Below, piece by piece: positions 24,492 to 36,800 of a stretch of 64,000 bases of DNA. Positions within the stretch are counted from its first letter, which is position 1. Each line of letters begins with the position of its first letter. The DNA lies in the NCBI GenBank assembly GCA_030549335.1, contig CM060196.1, forward strand, positions 10,307,501 to 10,371,500, given 5' to 3'. The notes under the pieces are model-generated. The model was not told the DNA's origin and did no database searches. It saw only the letters and a program-made list of their open reading frames with translations. The position numbers were made by a program, and so were the translations under genes. The stretch is from Pontederia crassipes. Its lineage: Eukaryota; Streptophyta; Magnoliopsida; Commelinales; Pontederiaceae.

Positions 24492-26123
24492 GTGGATCCT
24501 CCTAAGCGATATGGTTTCGAGGACATGGTTGCTTATGCACTACAAGTAGCTGAAGAGGTGGAGTCCCTAGAGCCGTCCTCTTATAGGGATGCCATCACAT
24601 GTGCCGAATCTGGACAATGGATCGTTGCTATGGATGAGGAGATGAAATCTCTTCACAAGAATCAGACGTGGGAGCTGGTCAAGTTGCCTAAAGGCAGGAA
24701 GGTTGTTGGCTGTAAATGGACCTTCAAGAAGAAAGCAAGAATTCCAGGAGTTGAAGGCACGAGATATAAAGCACGACTGGTTGCTAAAGGTTATAGTCAG
24801 AAAGAAGGTGTGGATTACAATGAGATATTCTCACCTGTTGTCAGACATACTTCTATCAGGGTGCTACTTGCTCTTGTAGCACATCAGAATCTAGAGCTCG
24901 AGCAACTAGATATGAAGACTGCTTTCCTCCATGGAGAAATTGAAGAAGATATTCTTATGAGCCAACCAGAGGGATTCTCCATTCCTGAAAAGGAGAATCA
25001 AGTTTGCAGTCTGAAGAAATCTCTGTATGGCTTGAAGCAGTCTTCCAGACAATGGTACAAGAGGTTCGACAACTTCATGATCAGTAAGGGATTCAGTCGA
25101 AGTCCCTATGATTGCTGTGTATACCATAAGAAGGTGAAGGACGGCTCCACCATCTATCTGTTCTTGTATATTGATGATATGCTTATTGCTGTCAGAGACA
25201 TGGCAGACATTCAAAATCTGAAGAAGTTTCTCAGTGCAGAATTCGACATGAAAGATCTTGGTGCAGCACAGAAGATTCTGGGGATGGAAATTCTAAGGGA
25301 TCGCGCACAGGGTAAACTCTTCTTATCTCAGAAAAGTTATATTGAGAAGATTTTATTCAGGTTTGGAATGTCTGGAGCGAAGCCTTTGAATACTCCATCA
25401 GCTGCAAATGTTCATCTTTTTGTTGCCTTCGCACCAAAGTCAGATGCAGAAAAGGAGTACATGTCTCGGGTTCCATATGCTAGTGCAGTTGGAAGTTTGA
25501 TGTATGCCATGGTTTGCACAAGACCAGACATTGCTCATGCAGTCAGTGTTGTCAGCAGGTTCATGAGCGATCCAGGAAAGGAGCACTGGCAAACAGTGAA
25601 ACGAATTTTTCGGTATCTGAGAGGAACATCTGATATTGGCCTCATCTACAGAAGTGATAAAGAGTGTTTGGATGCAGGGTACTCAGATTCAGATTATGCT
25701 GGAGATGTTGATGGAAGACGATCTATGACAGGCTATGTCTTCACTTTGGGCAGTTCAGTTATTAGTTGGAAGGCTACACTTCAACCATCAGTTACATTAT
25801 CCACCACAAAGGCTGAATACATGGCACTGACGGAAGCTGCCAAGGAAGGCATCTGGTTAAAAGGCTTAGTTGGAGATATCGGATTACATCAGGAGCAGGC
25901 TATAATGCACTGTGAAAGTCTGAGTGCAATATGTTTAGCCAAGGATCAAGTACATCATGAAAGAACCAAACACATTGATGTCAGATATCACTTCATCCGC
26001 ACTGAGAAAAGGATCAAGGTGCAGAAGATTGACACTGAAGACAATCCAGCTGATATGTTCACCAAATCTGTTCCTTATGGCAAGTTCCAACATTGTTTGG
26101 ACTTGCTTAACATAAATACTTAG
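24492..26123 (+). pseudogene. Copia reverse transcriptase-RNase H frame
   Basis: 543 codons from the first Met, although the same frame is open upstream to the TAA at 24411-24413. Reverse transcriptase motifs include [30 protein letters not shown] and the catalytic YIDDM (Asp 228 and 229). RNase H follows with YSDSDYAGD and [10 protein letters not shown], where Lys 440 replaces the first Glu of the usual [16 protein letters not shown] is present near the C-terminus. It lies in a different frame from gag-integrase, offset by one base, so it is separated by a frameshift and at least three stops. It has no promoter of its own. Confidence 0.9.
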
Positions 26124-26187
26124 TAATAGCTTCAAGATGGGACTGGCGGCGGCGTGGCGTGCTTTTGTGCTCTGAAAATGATTCAAG

Positions 26188-26201
26188 TCAAGGTGAAGAT
26201 T
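26188..26201 (+). other. Polypurine tract of the copia element
   Basis: The purine-rich AAGGTGAAGA lies directly before the 3' LTR, in the expected position for plus-strand priming. Confidence 0.7.
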
Positions 26202-26460
26202 TGTTAATAATGCCTTGAATCTAAACCCAGTTGGTCCCCCTATATAGTCAGGCGCTTCAACAGAATTCCCCTACGGGGGTCTCGCTGCCCGGTCAGCGAG
26301 CCTGTGGGAGGTCAAGGGGAGGATCCAAGGGGGATCTAGGGGTCTAGACCGAGACCTATCCTTGTGATCATCATTATTCTATAATAAATAGCCGCCACCA
26401 TTTTTCCTCTTCGTGTTCTTCTGTATTTCGTGTGATCTCTCTCTCCCTCTTTTCGTAACA
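26202..26460 (+). repeat. 3' LTR of the copia element, internally deleted (259 bases)
   Basis: Same ends as the 5' LTR, but about 185 bases are missing between GGGATC and CTAGGGG. The lost part includes the TATA region and the GC-rich hairpins. The LTRs should have been identical at insertion, so the deletion is later. Confidence 0.92.
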
Positions 26461-27954
26461 CCTTCTATGCTTCTCTCTTCTCTCAAGGCTAAGAAACGCT
26501 CCTATATGAAAAAGGAAGTAATGCATCAAGTAATGAACGAACTATGACATAGTAATGAAAGAAATGACAACTTACATTAATGGTGCGAGACTTGTCATTT
26601 GTGAAAGTTTGGCCATCACCCTTCTTTGTATGAGTGCGCTTGAAGACCTCAAAAGGTGTAGGGGGACGTTCTAATTCCTTTGCCTACAAGTGAGTGAATA
26701 CGTAAAATCCTCCACCATATTAATAACCAAACATGATAATATGTCAATGTATGAGTGTCCACGAAAGTCAAATAAATAATAACTTTATTATCCTTGTAAA
26801 GAAAAGATCAAAAGACAAATTTGAGTACAATGACAAAATCAAATAATATATGCATAAACGTTTATTGCATTTACTAATCGCTTCCCATGATCAGTGTGAG
26901 AAATTGAACCTTCATTGTGGGTAGAGGCACAAGGTCCTTCGTCTACCCCACTATGACGGTTCTTTGCATTTTGATTACAAATACGTACAATATCAGGATC
27001 TTCCACCCATGCATTAGTCTAGAACAACCATACTGATTCAGGAACATATCTTGGACGATTTGATTTCTTCTTTAATCTAGAGATCATATCTCCATAACGC
27101 AAAGCAACCTTCTTGAAAAAAGCCTCCTTGATTAAGTGATCAATTGTTGGATTCCAATAAAAAAAATTTCTCAAAAAAAAATCAATTAAGCACTACTATT
27201 ATCAAATGTGATTATGCTAACACAGAATAGATCTTTCATATTAGATTACGAGAGCAGTAAGGAACATTAAAAAAACTGCACTAAGGATGCAACTTTTCCA
27301 TTGGAATAAGATGAATAGAAATAGGAACAATTTTTTTGGTGTCTCAAGGTAGGAAAAAAAAGAATCCCATGAATCAAAATAATTTTTCGAAGAAAAGAGA
27401 AAGAAAAATAAATCACGTTCATCTTAAATCAAAAGAACATTGAGAAAGAATAATATTTACCTGATTTGTTGTCAAACCAAATAAGAACAGGGGGTGTGAT
27501 AAAGGAGAATACAATGCAACTGAAATATCCAGGAATCTTGGCCTTTGAAAGAGAAGAGAATTCAAAGTATGAAACCCTTATTTTTAGGGAAGGAAAAGTT
27601 GGAGCAGATTTCTTTTTTTCCAGACGGCTGACGGCTCCCAAGTATGAAACCCTTGTTTTTAGGGAAGACAAAGCGGGCCAAGGCATAAAAAGTGCGAGAG
27701 AATTATCTTATAGAAATAATATTTGTTATGGATTTGGAAAAAAAATATTCTATATGATTCCTTGATAAAAACTCTTCTAATATTTTAAACTCAATATTAA
27801 TTTAACATATTATGTTGCATACTAATTATCTAATATTTTTATTTTAAATATTATTTACTTAATACTTTATTTTATTTCACAAAATAGTCATTATTTCAGA
27901 TACAATACTAAATCATGAATATATTTTTTTTGTATAAATAATCAAAGTTTTAAA

Positions 27955-28481
27955 ATACTTTTGCGAGGGAAGGGTTCCATAGCTAATTTAACTATTTACT
28001 TTGCTTATACCTCTTGTGTTAAATAGTTGCGAGAGAATGTCCCTCGCTGAATAGCAAGGGAAGTCGTCCTCGCCAATATTTTTATGTGGCAAGAGATTGA
28101 TCACTTGCTATCTTAAATTATTAAAATTATCAACACTGCAACAATTTATTCTCTTAAAAATTCTATTTTAGTATAATAAAGTTCTTTTTGCAAGGACCGA
28201 TTCTGTTGCTATTATTATTGGTTAAAATTTGTGCAAATGCAAGGGAGTTGCACTTGCTATATAGCAAGAGATAAATTACTCCCTTGCTAATTTTTTTACG
28301 TGCCATACTGGCGCCAACTTTTGCAAGCATATGTAGAATCACTTGCTAAACTCTTGCAAATTTACTTGAGATAATGTCCCTTGCTAATTTCCGTTGCAAT
28401 ATGTCTAATCCGTTGCAAAGTCCTTGCTGAGAATGCAGCTCTTGCTAATATCTCTTGCTAATTGATCCTTTTCTTGTAGTG
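27955..28481. repeat. Right terminal and subterminal repeat array of the CACTA element
   Basis: Contains the same TTGCTAA / GCAAGGG motif family as the left end, finishing in TTTTCTTGTAGTG. The motif density and both orientations mirror the other end. Confidence 0.8.
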
Positions 28482-28484
28482 GAG

Positions 28485-29040
28485 TGACAATCATATACAA
28501 ATTTATAGAAAGTTCCTAAACATCGTAAAAATTATATGCTCAATCAACTTATCTCGTCATTTTGCAAATGGTAGTAAAAAGAGAGGTCCTCAAAGATTAA
28601 GAGGCTACGAGTTATTTCTTTATTTTTTATTCTTTTTAAAATCCATCATCCATCATTAATCGATGGATGATTAATATAAGTATAATAGTACTACTCCTTA
28701 GAAATGATAGCATAATTATTTTTTTCTTTCTTATATCAGGTTGATGAAACTTTTTTGTAATCTAAAAAATATTATAAGGATTTCTTGTCCTAGAGCTTGT
28801 GTTTTTTTTCTCTTAATTTTTTTTTTTTCTGAAGTGAACACCTGGAAAGAAAGGGTGCAAAAGAAGATGCTCCTCAACTCCTCACTGTCCTTCATTTGCC
28901 CCCATTGGGGCATCCAGCTGTGCCCATGGCCTGCCAAGATGTACCATAAAAGAAAATTGCCGTGTCCAGCTAAGTTTACAGGTGAGCAGAGAGATTGAGA
29001 GTGGCTGCTGCTGCGCCCCGTTCCTGTTGCTTGCATGTAG
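28485..29040. other. Intergenic DNA right of the CACTA element
   Basis: AT-rich, then more GC-balanced from about 28850. Overlapping short frames occur on both strands from 28731 on. None shows a domain. A noncoding transcript is possible, but no known microRNA or tRNA sequence was recognised. Confidence 0.3.
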
Positions 29041-30371
29041 GGGAGGTGTGAGAAACACACAGAGAGAGAGAGAGAGAAACACAAATATTGCTAAGCTTCT
29101 TCTGCTTGATGTGACCTTTGCAGAATGGCTTTGGCATGACCACGTTTCTTCCATTTGCATGGTCCCATGCTGTCCTGCACAGTTGCAGTTGGCAATGCCT
29201 TTGTTTCAGGGTGCAGCTAGAAGGACTTGCATGTAGACCAGTAGGAAATGAGAATTATTTCCAGGAACAAGAATGCATCTGCTTTAATCTTATTCCTTTT
29301 ACCTAATACTTAATTTCATTTGACAAATGCATTTTGGGTAAAAACAGATACCCCTCCAATATTTTTTTATGTGTGTGTAAGGCCAATCAGATGAATTGTA
29401 GATATAGTACTTACTACACTACACATTTAGTATTATTATTTTTGTAATGCCACATTATGCTCATGCATTCTTTACCTTTTTATTAATGGCCTGCTTCTCA
29501 AATTTGTGGTCCATGTCATGGAGGTAGAGATAACTTATGAATTTTATTGTAATTTGGTCCTAAGTTTTGCTAACTCATTGTGATTACAACAAAAAATGGG
29601 TCAACTTCACATCTGAAAATCATTACAAGAGAAGCCAATAATTTAATTAAAAAAATGGTTCTGCTTTAAGTAGTATGAAAGTAATTCACTTAACCATGTG
29701 CATGCACTTGAAAAATATATATATTAACTATATGCATCAATAATATGTGACCATGCATCATCCTAAGCTTCACATGATTGCCTTAATTTGCATTCATATC
29801 TCCACAAGCTCAGCAAAAAAGCAAAGCAAACATTATAAGCAATTGACCACAACTTTTTTTCCTGCGGACTGTCCAAGGAAGAAAAAAAAGGGAAAAGAAA
29901 AAGGTTAAGTTGCTTAGCTTGACTGGCAGATACATATAAAATCACAATCCCTCCAAATAATTGAATGCATTCAAGAACCCAAATTAAAATTAAAATAAAT
30001 TGTCATATGATTTGATTTCTAATCGCTGATGGCTGATGCTTCAATTCTTCCCTGTTTCTTTTTTCTTTTATATAAAGAACAGGAAGAAATCCATAGAAAA
30101 AGGACATTTTTTTACACGTTTGTGGTGTACTAAAAAACAAAACGCTGCAGCGTGACATCATACGCACGCAACACTCGTTTAATTAGTCTTTAATTAAAAG
30201 TTAACTGGTGGCTTTTCACAAAAAAAACAAGTAACCTGGCAGCTCCGGATTCTGATGTTAATTAAGTAGATTATAATCACAGCAATCGGATAATGATGAA
30301 CTTGAACGTGAAAGAGAAAAAAAAAATCAGAAAGACGATTCATAACATGTGACACGAAGACACCTAATAAT

Positions 30372-30373
<2 letters not shown>
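29041..30373. other. Intergenic DNA with short GA repeat
   Basis: Contains a small AG dinucleotide tract near 29061-29079. No gene is recognised on either strand. Confidence 0.35.

Positions 30374-30402
<29 letters not shown>
30374..30402. repeat. AT microsatellite
   Basis: An uninterrupted alternating AT tract of about 29 bases in AT-rich noncoding DNA. Confidence 0.95.
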
Positions 30403-30407
<5 letters not shown>

Positions 30408-30999
30408 AAGAAAAATTTTCCATTCTCCTAGAATTTTAACTTAACAATAATCTCTAATACTTAACTTTTAAAGACCCTTATAGCCACTGTGAGTGATTTG
30501 GGAGGCTATATTCTCGTAATTTACGATGATATAGCAGTGTTCATAAATGTGTGATGTATATATTGACTACCTTTTCTTTTTACTATCTCAGAGTTGAGAA
30601 GTCAATGTTGCAATATAAAAAAATATAAAAAAATTATAGGTACGGTGAAATTTGTGCACTTCTAGATTTTTCTTTGAATTTAAAAAATAACAAAATAAAA
30701 TTTTGTTGAAGATTTCTTTGTATTGTCGCATAATGATCCTATGACTTTTATTGGATACGCTTGAATTTTATTTTATATAATTGTTAATTTCAACGTTATT
30801 TTTTACATATATATACACAGAGAGAGAAACATTATCTCATCAATAGTCATTTAATTGGCTAAAGAAAAAACTATTGTTCATTTAAATCCATCTTCGTAGT
30901 GGATGCCAACGAGTGGAGGCGCGGTTCAAATAAGAAAATCGATCTATTCAAATGAAAATCGATAAAAAAATTCCTCTACCTCCTTTATTTTGAACCGTT
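30403..30999. other. AT-rich intergenic DNA
   Basis: No gene is recognised. This is the AT-rich flank of the GC-rich block beginning near 31000. Confidence 0.35.
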
Positions 31000-31480
31000 C
31001 ACCGCATACCTCAACTGTCGATCGTGTCAACCCTTGCCGCCGTAGATCTCATCAATCCTCACCATGGTCGACCCTCGCCTCATCGTCATTGATGCTCACG
31101 TACTCGCAGTGATCGTGCCTTGTCTACACCACTATGCTCGCACACTCGTCGTCGTCATGCCTCACCCTCGCCAACAATGCTTGTGTCAATCCTCATCGCC
31201 CTCACCGTCATCGACCCTTGCCACTGCCGACCCTCATACTCTTGCTCCCGGTCGATGCTTGTGCCCTAGATCATGCTCATTGTTGACAACATTGACTCCC
31301 CTTTTTTGGTGCTTTGCATTTTGTTTCTTAGGCCGGCGACGCTCACCATCATTAACCTCCAGGCCGCCACTGATAATCAACCTCGCATAAGATCTCGCCA
31401 ACCCTCATCTCCACCACCACTGGATTAGATCTCTACGAAAATTGGCCGCCACCGATGGAGTGAGCCGGACGATTTTTTTC
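31000..31480. other. GC-rich island, probably transposon-derived
   Basis: A sharp GC rise inside AT-rich DNA, with recurring CTCGC / CTCATCG / GACCCTCG words. The 108-codon frame at 31064-31390 is rich in Pro, Ser and His and has no domain. Similar islands occur near 0.4-1.1, 2.2, 4.0 and 39.8 kb, which suggests a repeat family rather than a gene. Confidence 0.4.
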
Positions 31481-33286
31481 ATTTAGAATTTTGAACCACA
31501 AAGTGAACTGCACTACGATCCTTTGTCCATCACGCATCGGATGAGCATGATCGAAGGAAGGAACGGCCATTAAATTCATATCGCATTTATTAATATAATG
31601 TGTTGAACAAATTAATATATGATTATTATTATAAATACAATGTTATCTTGAAATATAAAAAAAAACTTTTTTCCCAAAGGATTAAGAATAATGTGGGCGG
31701 TCCAATTTGTGAACTATAGAGTAGTTTCATTTTTTTTGCCCTAATGCAAATTGTGCGGCTCATTTTTTTGGTCGGTGTGGTCTGGTAATTGGAAGGTGTT
31801 TACTTTTGGAAAGAAGATCATCCTCCAGAACTTCTTGACAACTCAAACATTTTGATTACTTAATCCAATCTTTTTTTTAAAAAAAAAACTATGGAGTAAT
31901 TTCAAGTTCTTTATAAATTCAATAATGCAACTTAACAAAAAAATTAAAATTATCTTTGATCTATAAATTCACGATAAATTTGCATGTATGGATCACATCC
32001 ACGCCACACTATCCCTAAATTATCATCCTCAGCACGTCGCATCGTGAAAGTTATGCGCATCAAGAATTCAAATTCGAATATTTTTTTGTAGTGATCGGAT
32101 TAAATAAAAGACAATTAATTGCGTTCCAATTTCATGAACAGCATTGATCATTGACACCCGAGTAAATGTGATAATAAAGAGAAGGTAATCAAATTATTTA
32201 TTACCCATATCATTTAGTTAATTAATTATAATAACATTTACTCCCTCGTATTCCTAATTGCCCACAGCTGTACAAAGATGAACCTGTCCAAGGACAATGC
32301 ATCTAGAATATGTGCATTCTTTCTTCATGTATAAGATTTTATAACTCATGCATTTAAACTTTTTTTTAATCAAAAATTAAATTTTGGAATCTCTTGATGA
32401 ATCATGAGGCATTAAATCCTCATTTTTAATTTAAATTATATTTGTATTCAGGCATATGCTTTTGCACTACAAAAAACATTAAAGAAATTGATATAAATCC
32501 AAATTGAAATAAAATCGTTTTTAAGTTATATTTATATGTTAGGTTTGTGGTAGGTGAACATGTTAATGGGGCTTGCCCACATAGTTAAGTGGATGATGCA
32601 AAAATGATTTGCCAACAACGAAATTTGCAAAATGCAAATATGTTAAAATAAGATTGTAGTGAAATAATACTACAAAAAGATAAAGAGGAAATGCCATTAT
32701 TTGGTAAATGAAAACGAAAATGCCATCGAGGATAAGAGGTGTCGACATTTTGAGCGAATTAGTTAAGAAATTATTAGCATTTTGAATATTAATAACGCAT
32801 TTATATTATTACAAAGATATTTACAAATATAAATTTTTCTAGGACGTTGTGAAACTAATAAGAATATAAAAAGTATAATGCATTATTGATGGGCAAAAAA
32901 AGGTTCATGCACGTTCATTAACTTATTACAAGAAAAAATAGTTTTCCTGGCACATTAAATTGTTTAATTGAAATATATTTGGGCAAACGGAAAAAAAAAT
33001 ACTCATTTATGTTAGTGCTTTTACTTTGATCGTGTATAATTGTTTAATTAATATATATAAAGAATTTTTTTTGTGAAATGGAAAGTAAAATGCGGATGGA
33101 TTAATAACCCTTGCCATGATTGGCCGCAAAAATAATAAATATTTGACAGTTAATATTGATAGAAATAGAAAGATACAAATACTCGAAGACAAAATTAAAA
33201 TACAAAAAACAAAATTGGAAGAAAAAAATAAAAGAAATTAAGGTGGCTCCTGCCTTCCTCCCACTGCTGAGACAAGAATAAATTAC
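31481..33286. other. Intergenic DNA upstream of the TTL gene
   Basis: AT-rich, no gene seen. The last part is the distal promoter region of the TPR/thioredoxin-like gene. Confidence 0.4.
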
Positions 33287-33298
33287 TATATTATAAAC
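33287..33298 (+). promoter_or_regulatory. Candidate TATA box of the TTL gene
   Basis: TATATTATAAAC lies about 520 bases upstream of the first start codon. It is followed by a pyrimidine-rich stretch with CTCTCTCT runs near 33510-33535, as often seen in plant leaders. Assignment is by position and sequence only. Confidence 0.4.
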
Positions 33299-33814
33299 GC
33301 TGCCCATGAGAGGGGGAGGGAAGGTGAGGGCGCCTGTGAGCACCACCACCATCACCTGCAGCAGCAATAGGGGCAGGTAAAGAGGAGAGAGAAAGTTGCA
33401 AGAGAGGAGAGTGAGAGAGAGACCGTGTACAAAACTCTGAACGGAGGGAGAAAAAGGAGGAGCCGAAGAAGAGAGGAGCCGGAGTAGCATAAAGGCCTCT
33501 CCTTTGCTCACTTCTTCTTCTCTCTCTCTCTCCCCCCATTGTCTTTCTCCTCTCTCCACATCCTCCATTTGGATCTCACATTCATCCCTTGCTTCCTTCC
33601 TTTCCCATCACATTATCTTTTCCTCCCGAAAACAAGCATAAAAAGTCTACTCTCTTTGTCTGTTCTCTCTCTCCATGTCTGCATTTTCTCCCCATCTCGC
33701 TTCTCCCAATATCCAATCTTTACAACCCCGTGCCCTTCACCCCTTCCTGTAGTACTCGCTGGTCCAGTGAAGTTTTAACCTTGGGATCGCTTCAGGTAGA
33801 TATTTCGCGCCGCA

Positions 33815-36800
33815 ATGTATCTGCCTTTTGACGCCATGGCCGCCAAATCTCAGAAGCAACGCGGCGAATCAGCGCCGGCGGGGGACTCCCTTGAGGATCG
33901 TTTCCGGTCCGCTTTGAGTTTTGAGACAGACAAGCCCGACTCCAAGGACTTCCTCGACCTCAATTCCCCTGTTTCGCCGCTCCAAACGCTCCCGGGGGCC
34001 ACCACCAGCAGCTCCACCTCCTCAGGCTCCGCGAAGCCCGCCTCGCGCACGGACGCGAAAGGATCCGATCTTGGCCTTGCCGCGCGACGGTCGCACTCCG
34101 GGGAGTTCTTTCTGGGTTCCAATGAGCCCGTCACCGGCGCGATGGAGACTAGGAACTCGAAGCCCGGCCACCGACGTTCGGGGTCCATGCCACTTATATA
34201 CTCCGGCGGTAGCTTGCTGTCCGGCTCGACAGCTAGCTCCGGAATCACTGCTAGCACTGCGAGTTCTCCGATGAACAATGCACTTCCTGCAGGGAACATA
34301 TGCCCTTCGGGCAGGGTAATCAAAACAGGCTTCATGTCCCGGAACACTGGGAGGAGCGACGTGCTTGGCTCGGGGATGGGGAACTACGGACATGGAAACA
34401 TAGTAAGGGGTGGAGCCAACATTTCTGGAAGAGGAAAACAACCGGAAATTGCTGCTGCCAATGGTGTGGATTCAGCCCTAAAAAGGGCAATGGTCACTTC
34501 CGATCTGGAAGAGGTTAAGAAAGCGGGAAATGAACTGTACAAGAAGGGTCAGTTCGTGGAGGCTTTGAAGATTTATGACCGAGCGATCTCGATGTGCCCT
34601 GATAATGCTATTTGCCGGAGCAATCGGGCTGCCGCACTTACTGGTCTGGGGAGGTTGTCAGAGGCACTTAAAGAGTGTGAAGAAGCATTGCGTTTGGACC
34701 CTGCATTCATCAGGGCACGGCAGAGGTTGGCGTCCCTGCATTTAAGGTTAGACCTGCCTTCAAGTTCCAAGCTTACTTCAGAAGGATAAAATTCTTCCAG
34801 TGTATTTAGACTCCATGTGAAGTTACAAACAACACAAGGAATTTTATCGACACAGGCCCTCTATAATTTGGTACTATTGCAATAATAAAATCTCATAATT
34901 TCATTGAGATCACCTGGAATCAGTATTTGGATTAACCTGCTAATGACACACCATTGAACTAGTCAATTTTCACCATCACCTTTCTACATATTGATGATAT
35001 TTTTTTTGTTTGCTTTACACTGTAAAGTGATTATTGCTTGGTAAACCTGATCATTTTGCTTGAACAATTTCCAAATAGTTTAGTTTTGAACTTCAAATGA
35101 AGGTGAACTTTTCATCTTGACAAATGTGTCATGTATGCTCTTCAGCTCTGCAACTCATTCTGATCAGGTCTCCATGAGTGGCAGGAAGCTTTACATGCAA
35201 AACAAACGCCCTATATCTATTGTGCACTATTTTTTAGCTACTCAAACTTTTTTAAGTTTCTGTAAATGTGTTCTAATTTGAAACTCTAGGTTGGGGCGGG
35301 TTGAGGATGCTCGGAGACATCTATTCCTATCTGGGGCACAACCAGATCCAACTGAGTTTTCAAAACTCCAATCAGTTGAGAGACATTTACGTAGATGTGC
35401 AGATGCTCGGAATATTGGAGACTGGAAAAGTGCGTTGAGAGAGGCTGATGGTGCAATTGCTGAGGGAGCAGACTCTTCCTCCATGGTGAAGTCCCAACTT
35501 CCACAAATCTTTCTTCAATTGTCTTGCTAAATAAATGTCTCTGCCTTAAGATTTTTTATATTTGCAGCTCATTGCAGCAAGAGCAGAAGCTCTTCTCAGG
35601 CTCCATCAGTTAGATGATGCTGAATTGTCTCTATCTAACGCTTCAAAGCTTGAAAACTTATCTTCATCATGTTCAAATATAAAGTTCTTTGGCATGATAT
35701 CCAATTCATACCTCTATGTTGTTTGCGCCCAAGTTGAAATGGCCATGGGAAGGTAAGAACATTTAATCATGGATGCATGAATGCTTCAAGTGCCAATATC
35801 ATTCTCATCCTTTTCAGGTTTGAAAATGCTGTTGTAGCAGCTGAAAAGGCTAGACAAAGAGACCCTGCCAATACAGAAGTAAAATTAGTACTGAACAACG
35901 TGAGGTCAACAGCCCGTGCTCGGGCTTTTGGAAATGAACTTTTTAATTGTGGGAAATTTATGGAAGCATGCTTATCTTATGGTGAAGGACTTAGATATGA
36001 TCCATCAAATCCTGTCCTCTATTGTAACAGAGCAGCTTGCTGGTCGAAGCTAGACCAGTGGGAGAAATCCATTAGTGATTGTAATGAAGCCCTCAAAATT
36101 CAGCCCAATTACACCAAGGCTCTTCTCAGGCGTGCTGCTTCAAATGGCAAGGTAAATAATCTTTCTTGTACTTGCTTTGTCTCTCCCTCTTTATCTTAAT
36201 TTAGATAACTGAGGCTACTTTGTATTGTTTATCTGGTGATTAGCTTGAGCGATGGCCTGAGGCTGTGAGAGATTATGAGTTTCTGAGAAAGCAACTTCCA
36301 GGTGACACTGAGGTGGCTGAAGGCCTTTTTCATGCACAAATTGCACTAAAGACATCTCGAGGGGAAGAGGTTTCCAATCTAAAATTTGGTGGGGAAGTTG
36401 AGGAAATCAAAGGAGTCGAACAATTTCAAGCTGCTATAAAATTACCTGGTGAGCTTAGCCTTCCTAAGTTATTGACGCATTCACCCTTCAAAAAAATTAT
36501 GGACATGCAAATGTTTTCCTGACTACATACTTAAATTTCTCATTGAATTGAAGTATCATCATACAAGATTTCTATGGACATTAAACACTGCCATTATCAT
36601 TGTATATCGAAACCATAGCACTTTAACCAACTTTTTTCTGTAACTTTGGTTGAAGTTTTAGTTTCATTTAGGACTTCAGGATTCTTTTTTTTTTAAAAAA
36701 ATCACCTGCAGATTCTTGAAGCCATTTGTTTCAAGGATATATGAACTTTAAAATTCTACTTTCTGATAAAAGAAACTGACCTTCTTTATAGCATTAACAA

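Larger units (their letters stand above)
21722..26460 (+). mobile_element. Ty1-copia LTR retrotransposon (Tork/Tnt1-like)
   Basis: A complete but defective element with LTRs at 21722-22165 and 26202-26460, flanked by the 5-base duplication CCTTC (21717-21721 and 26461-26465). Its primer-binding site matches initiator tRNA-Met and a purine-rich tract precedes the 3' LTR. Domain order is gag, protease, integrase, reverse transcriptase, RNase H, which defines copia. The reading frame is broken between integrase and reverse transcriptase. By hand count the LTRs differ at about 18 of 258 shared positions, mostly transitions, so the insertion is old. Confidence 0.95.
21332..27150 (-). pseudogene. 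Ptta/En/Spm-type CACTA gene, interrupted by a copia element
   Basis: Exon-like blocks read leftward on the minus strand. About 27150-26880 contains KEAFFKKVALRYGDM, NRPRYVPESVW, a stop codon, then VEDPDIVRICNQNAKNRHSG. About 26682-26595 contains RPPTPFEVFKRTHTKKGDG and ends at a GTAAGT-type donor. A last exon starts near 26524 and continues at 21721 beyond the copia element. It includes YYEAVGG, KKRVYGLGSHASYYY and a Glu-rich coiled-coil-like C-terminus ending at 21332. YEAVGG and VYGLGS are typical of the plant Ptta/En/Spm transposase family. The gene is broken by the insertion and by the in-frame stop, so it is not functional as it stands. Confidence 0.75.
20649..28481 (-). mobile_element. 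CACTA (En/Spm-type) DNA transposon, split by a copia insertion
   Basis: The left end begins CACTCCAAGAAAA. The right end is the complement of CACTACAAGAAAA. Both are flanked by the 3-base duplication GAG (20646-20648 and 28482-28484). Subterminal regions are dense with short TTGCTAA / GCAAGGGA motifs in both orientations, a hallmark of CACTA elements. Without the copia insertion it is about 3.1 kb. It carries minus-strand exons of a Ptta/En/Spm-type protein but no recognisable TNP2-type transposase, so it is probably non-autonomous. The copia element lies in an exon of that gene. Confidence 0.9.

Noticed and set aside
28850..29240. Possible microRNA precursor or noncoding gene between CACTA and TTL
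   Set aside because: No conserved plant microRNA sequence or convincing long hairpin was found by eye.
31064..31390. 108-codon frame in the GC-rich island
   Set aside because: Low complexity, no domain, and similar open frames occur on both strands of other GC islands.
33101..33568. 155-codon minus-strand frame upstream of the TTL gene
   Set aside because: It is antisense to the pyrimidine-rich TTL leader and has low-complexity Ser/Leu/Phe content.
34759..34789. Stop of the first TTL exon frame taken as the gene end
   Set aside because: A donor at 34746/34747 and in-phase downstream exons with TPR and thioredoxin-like domains show the gene continues.
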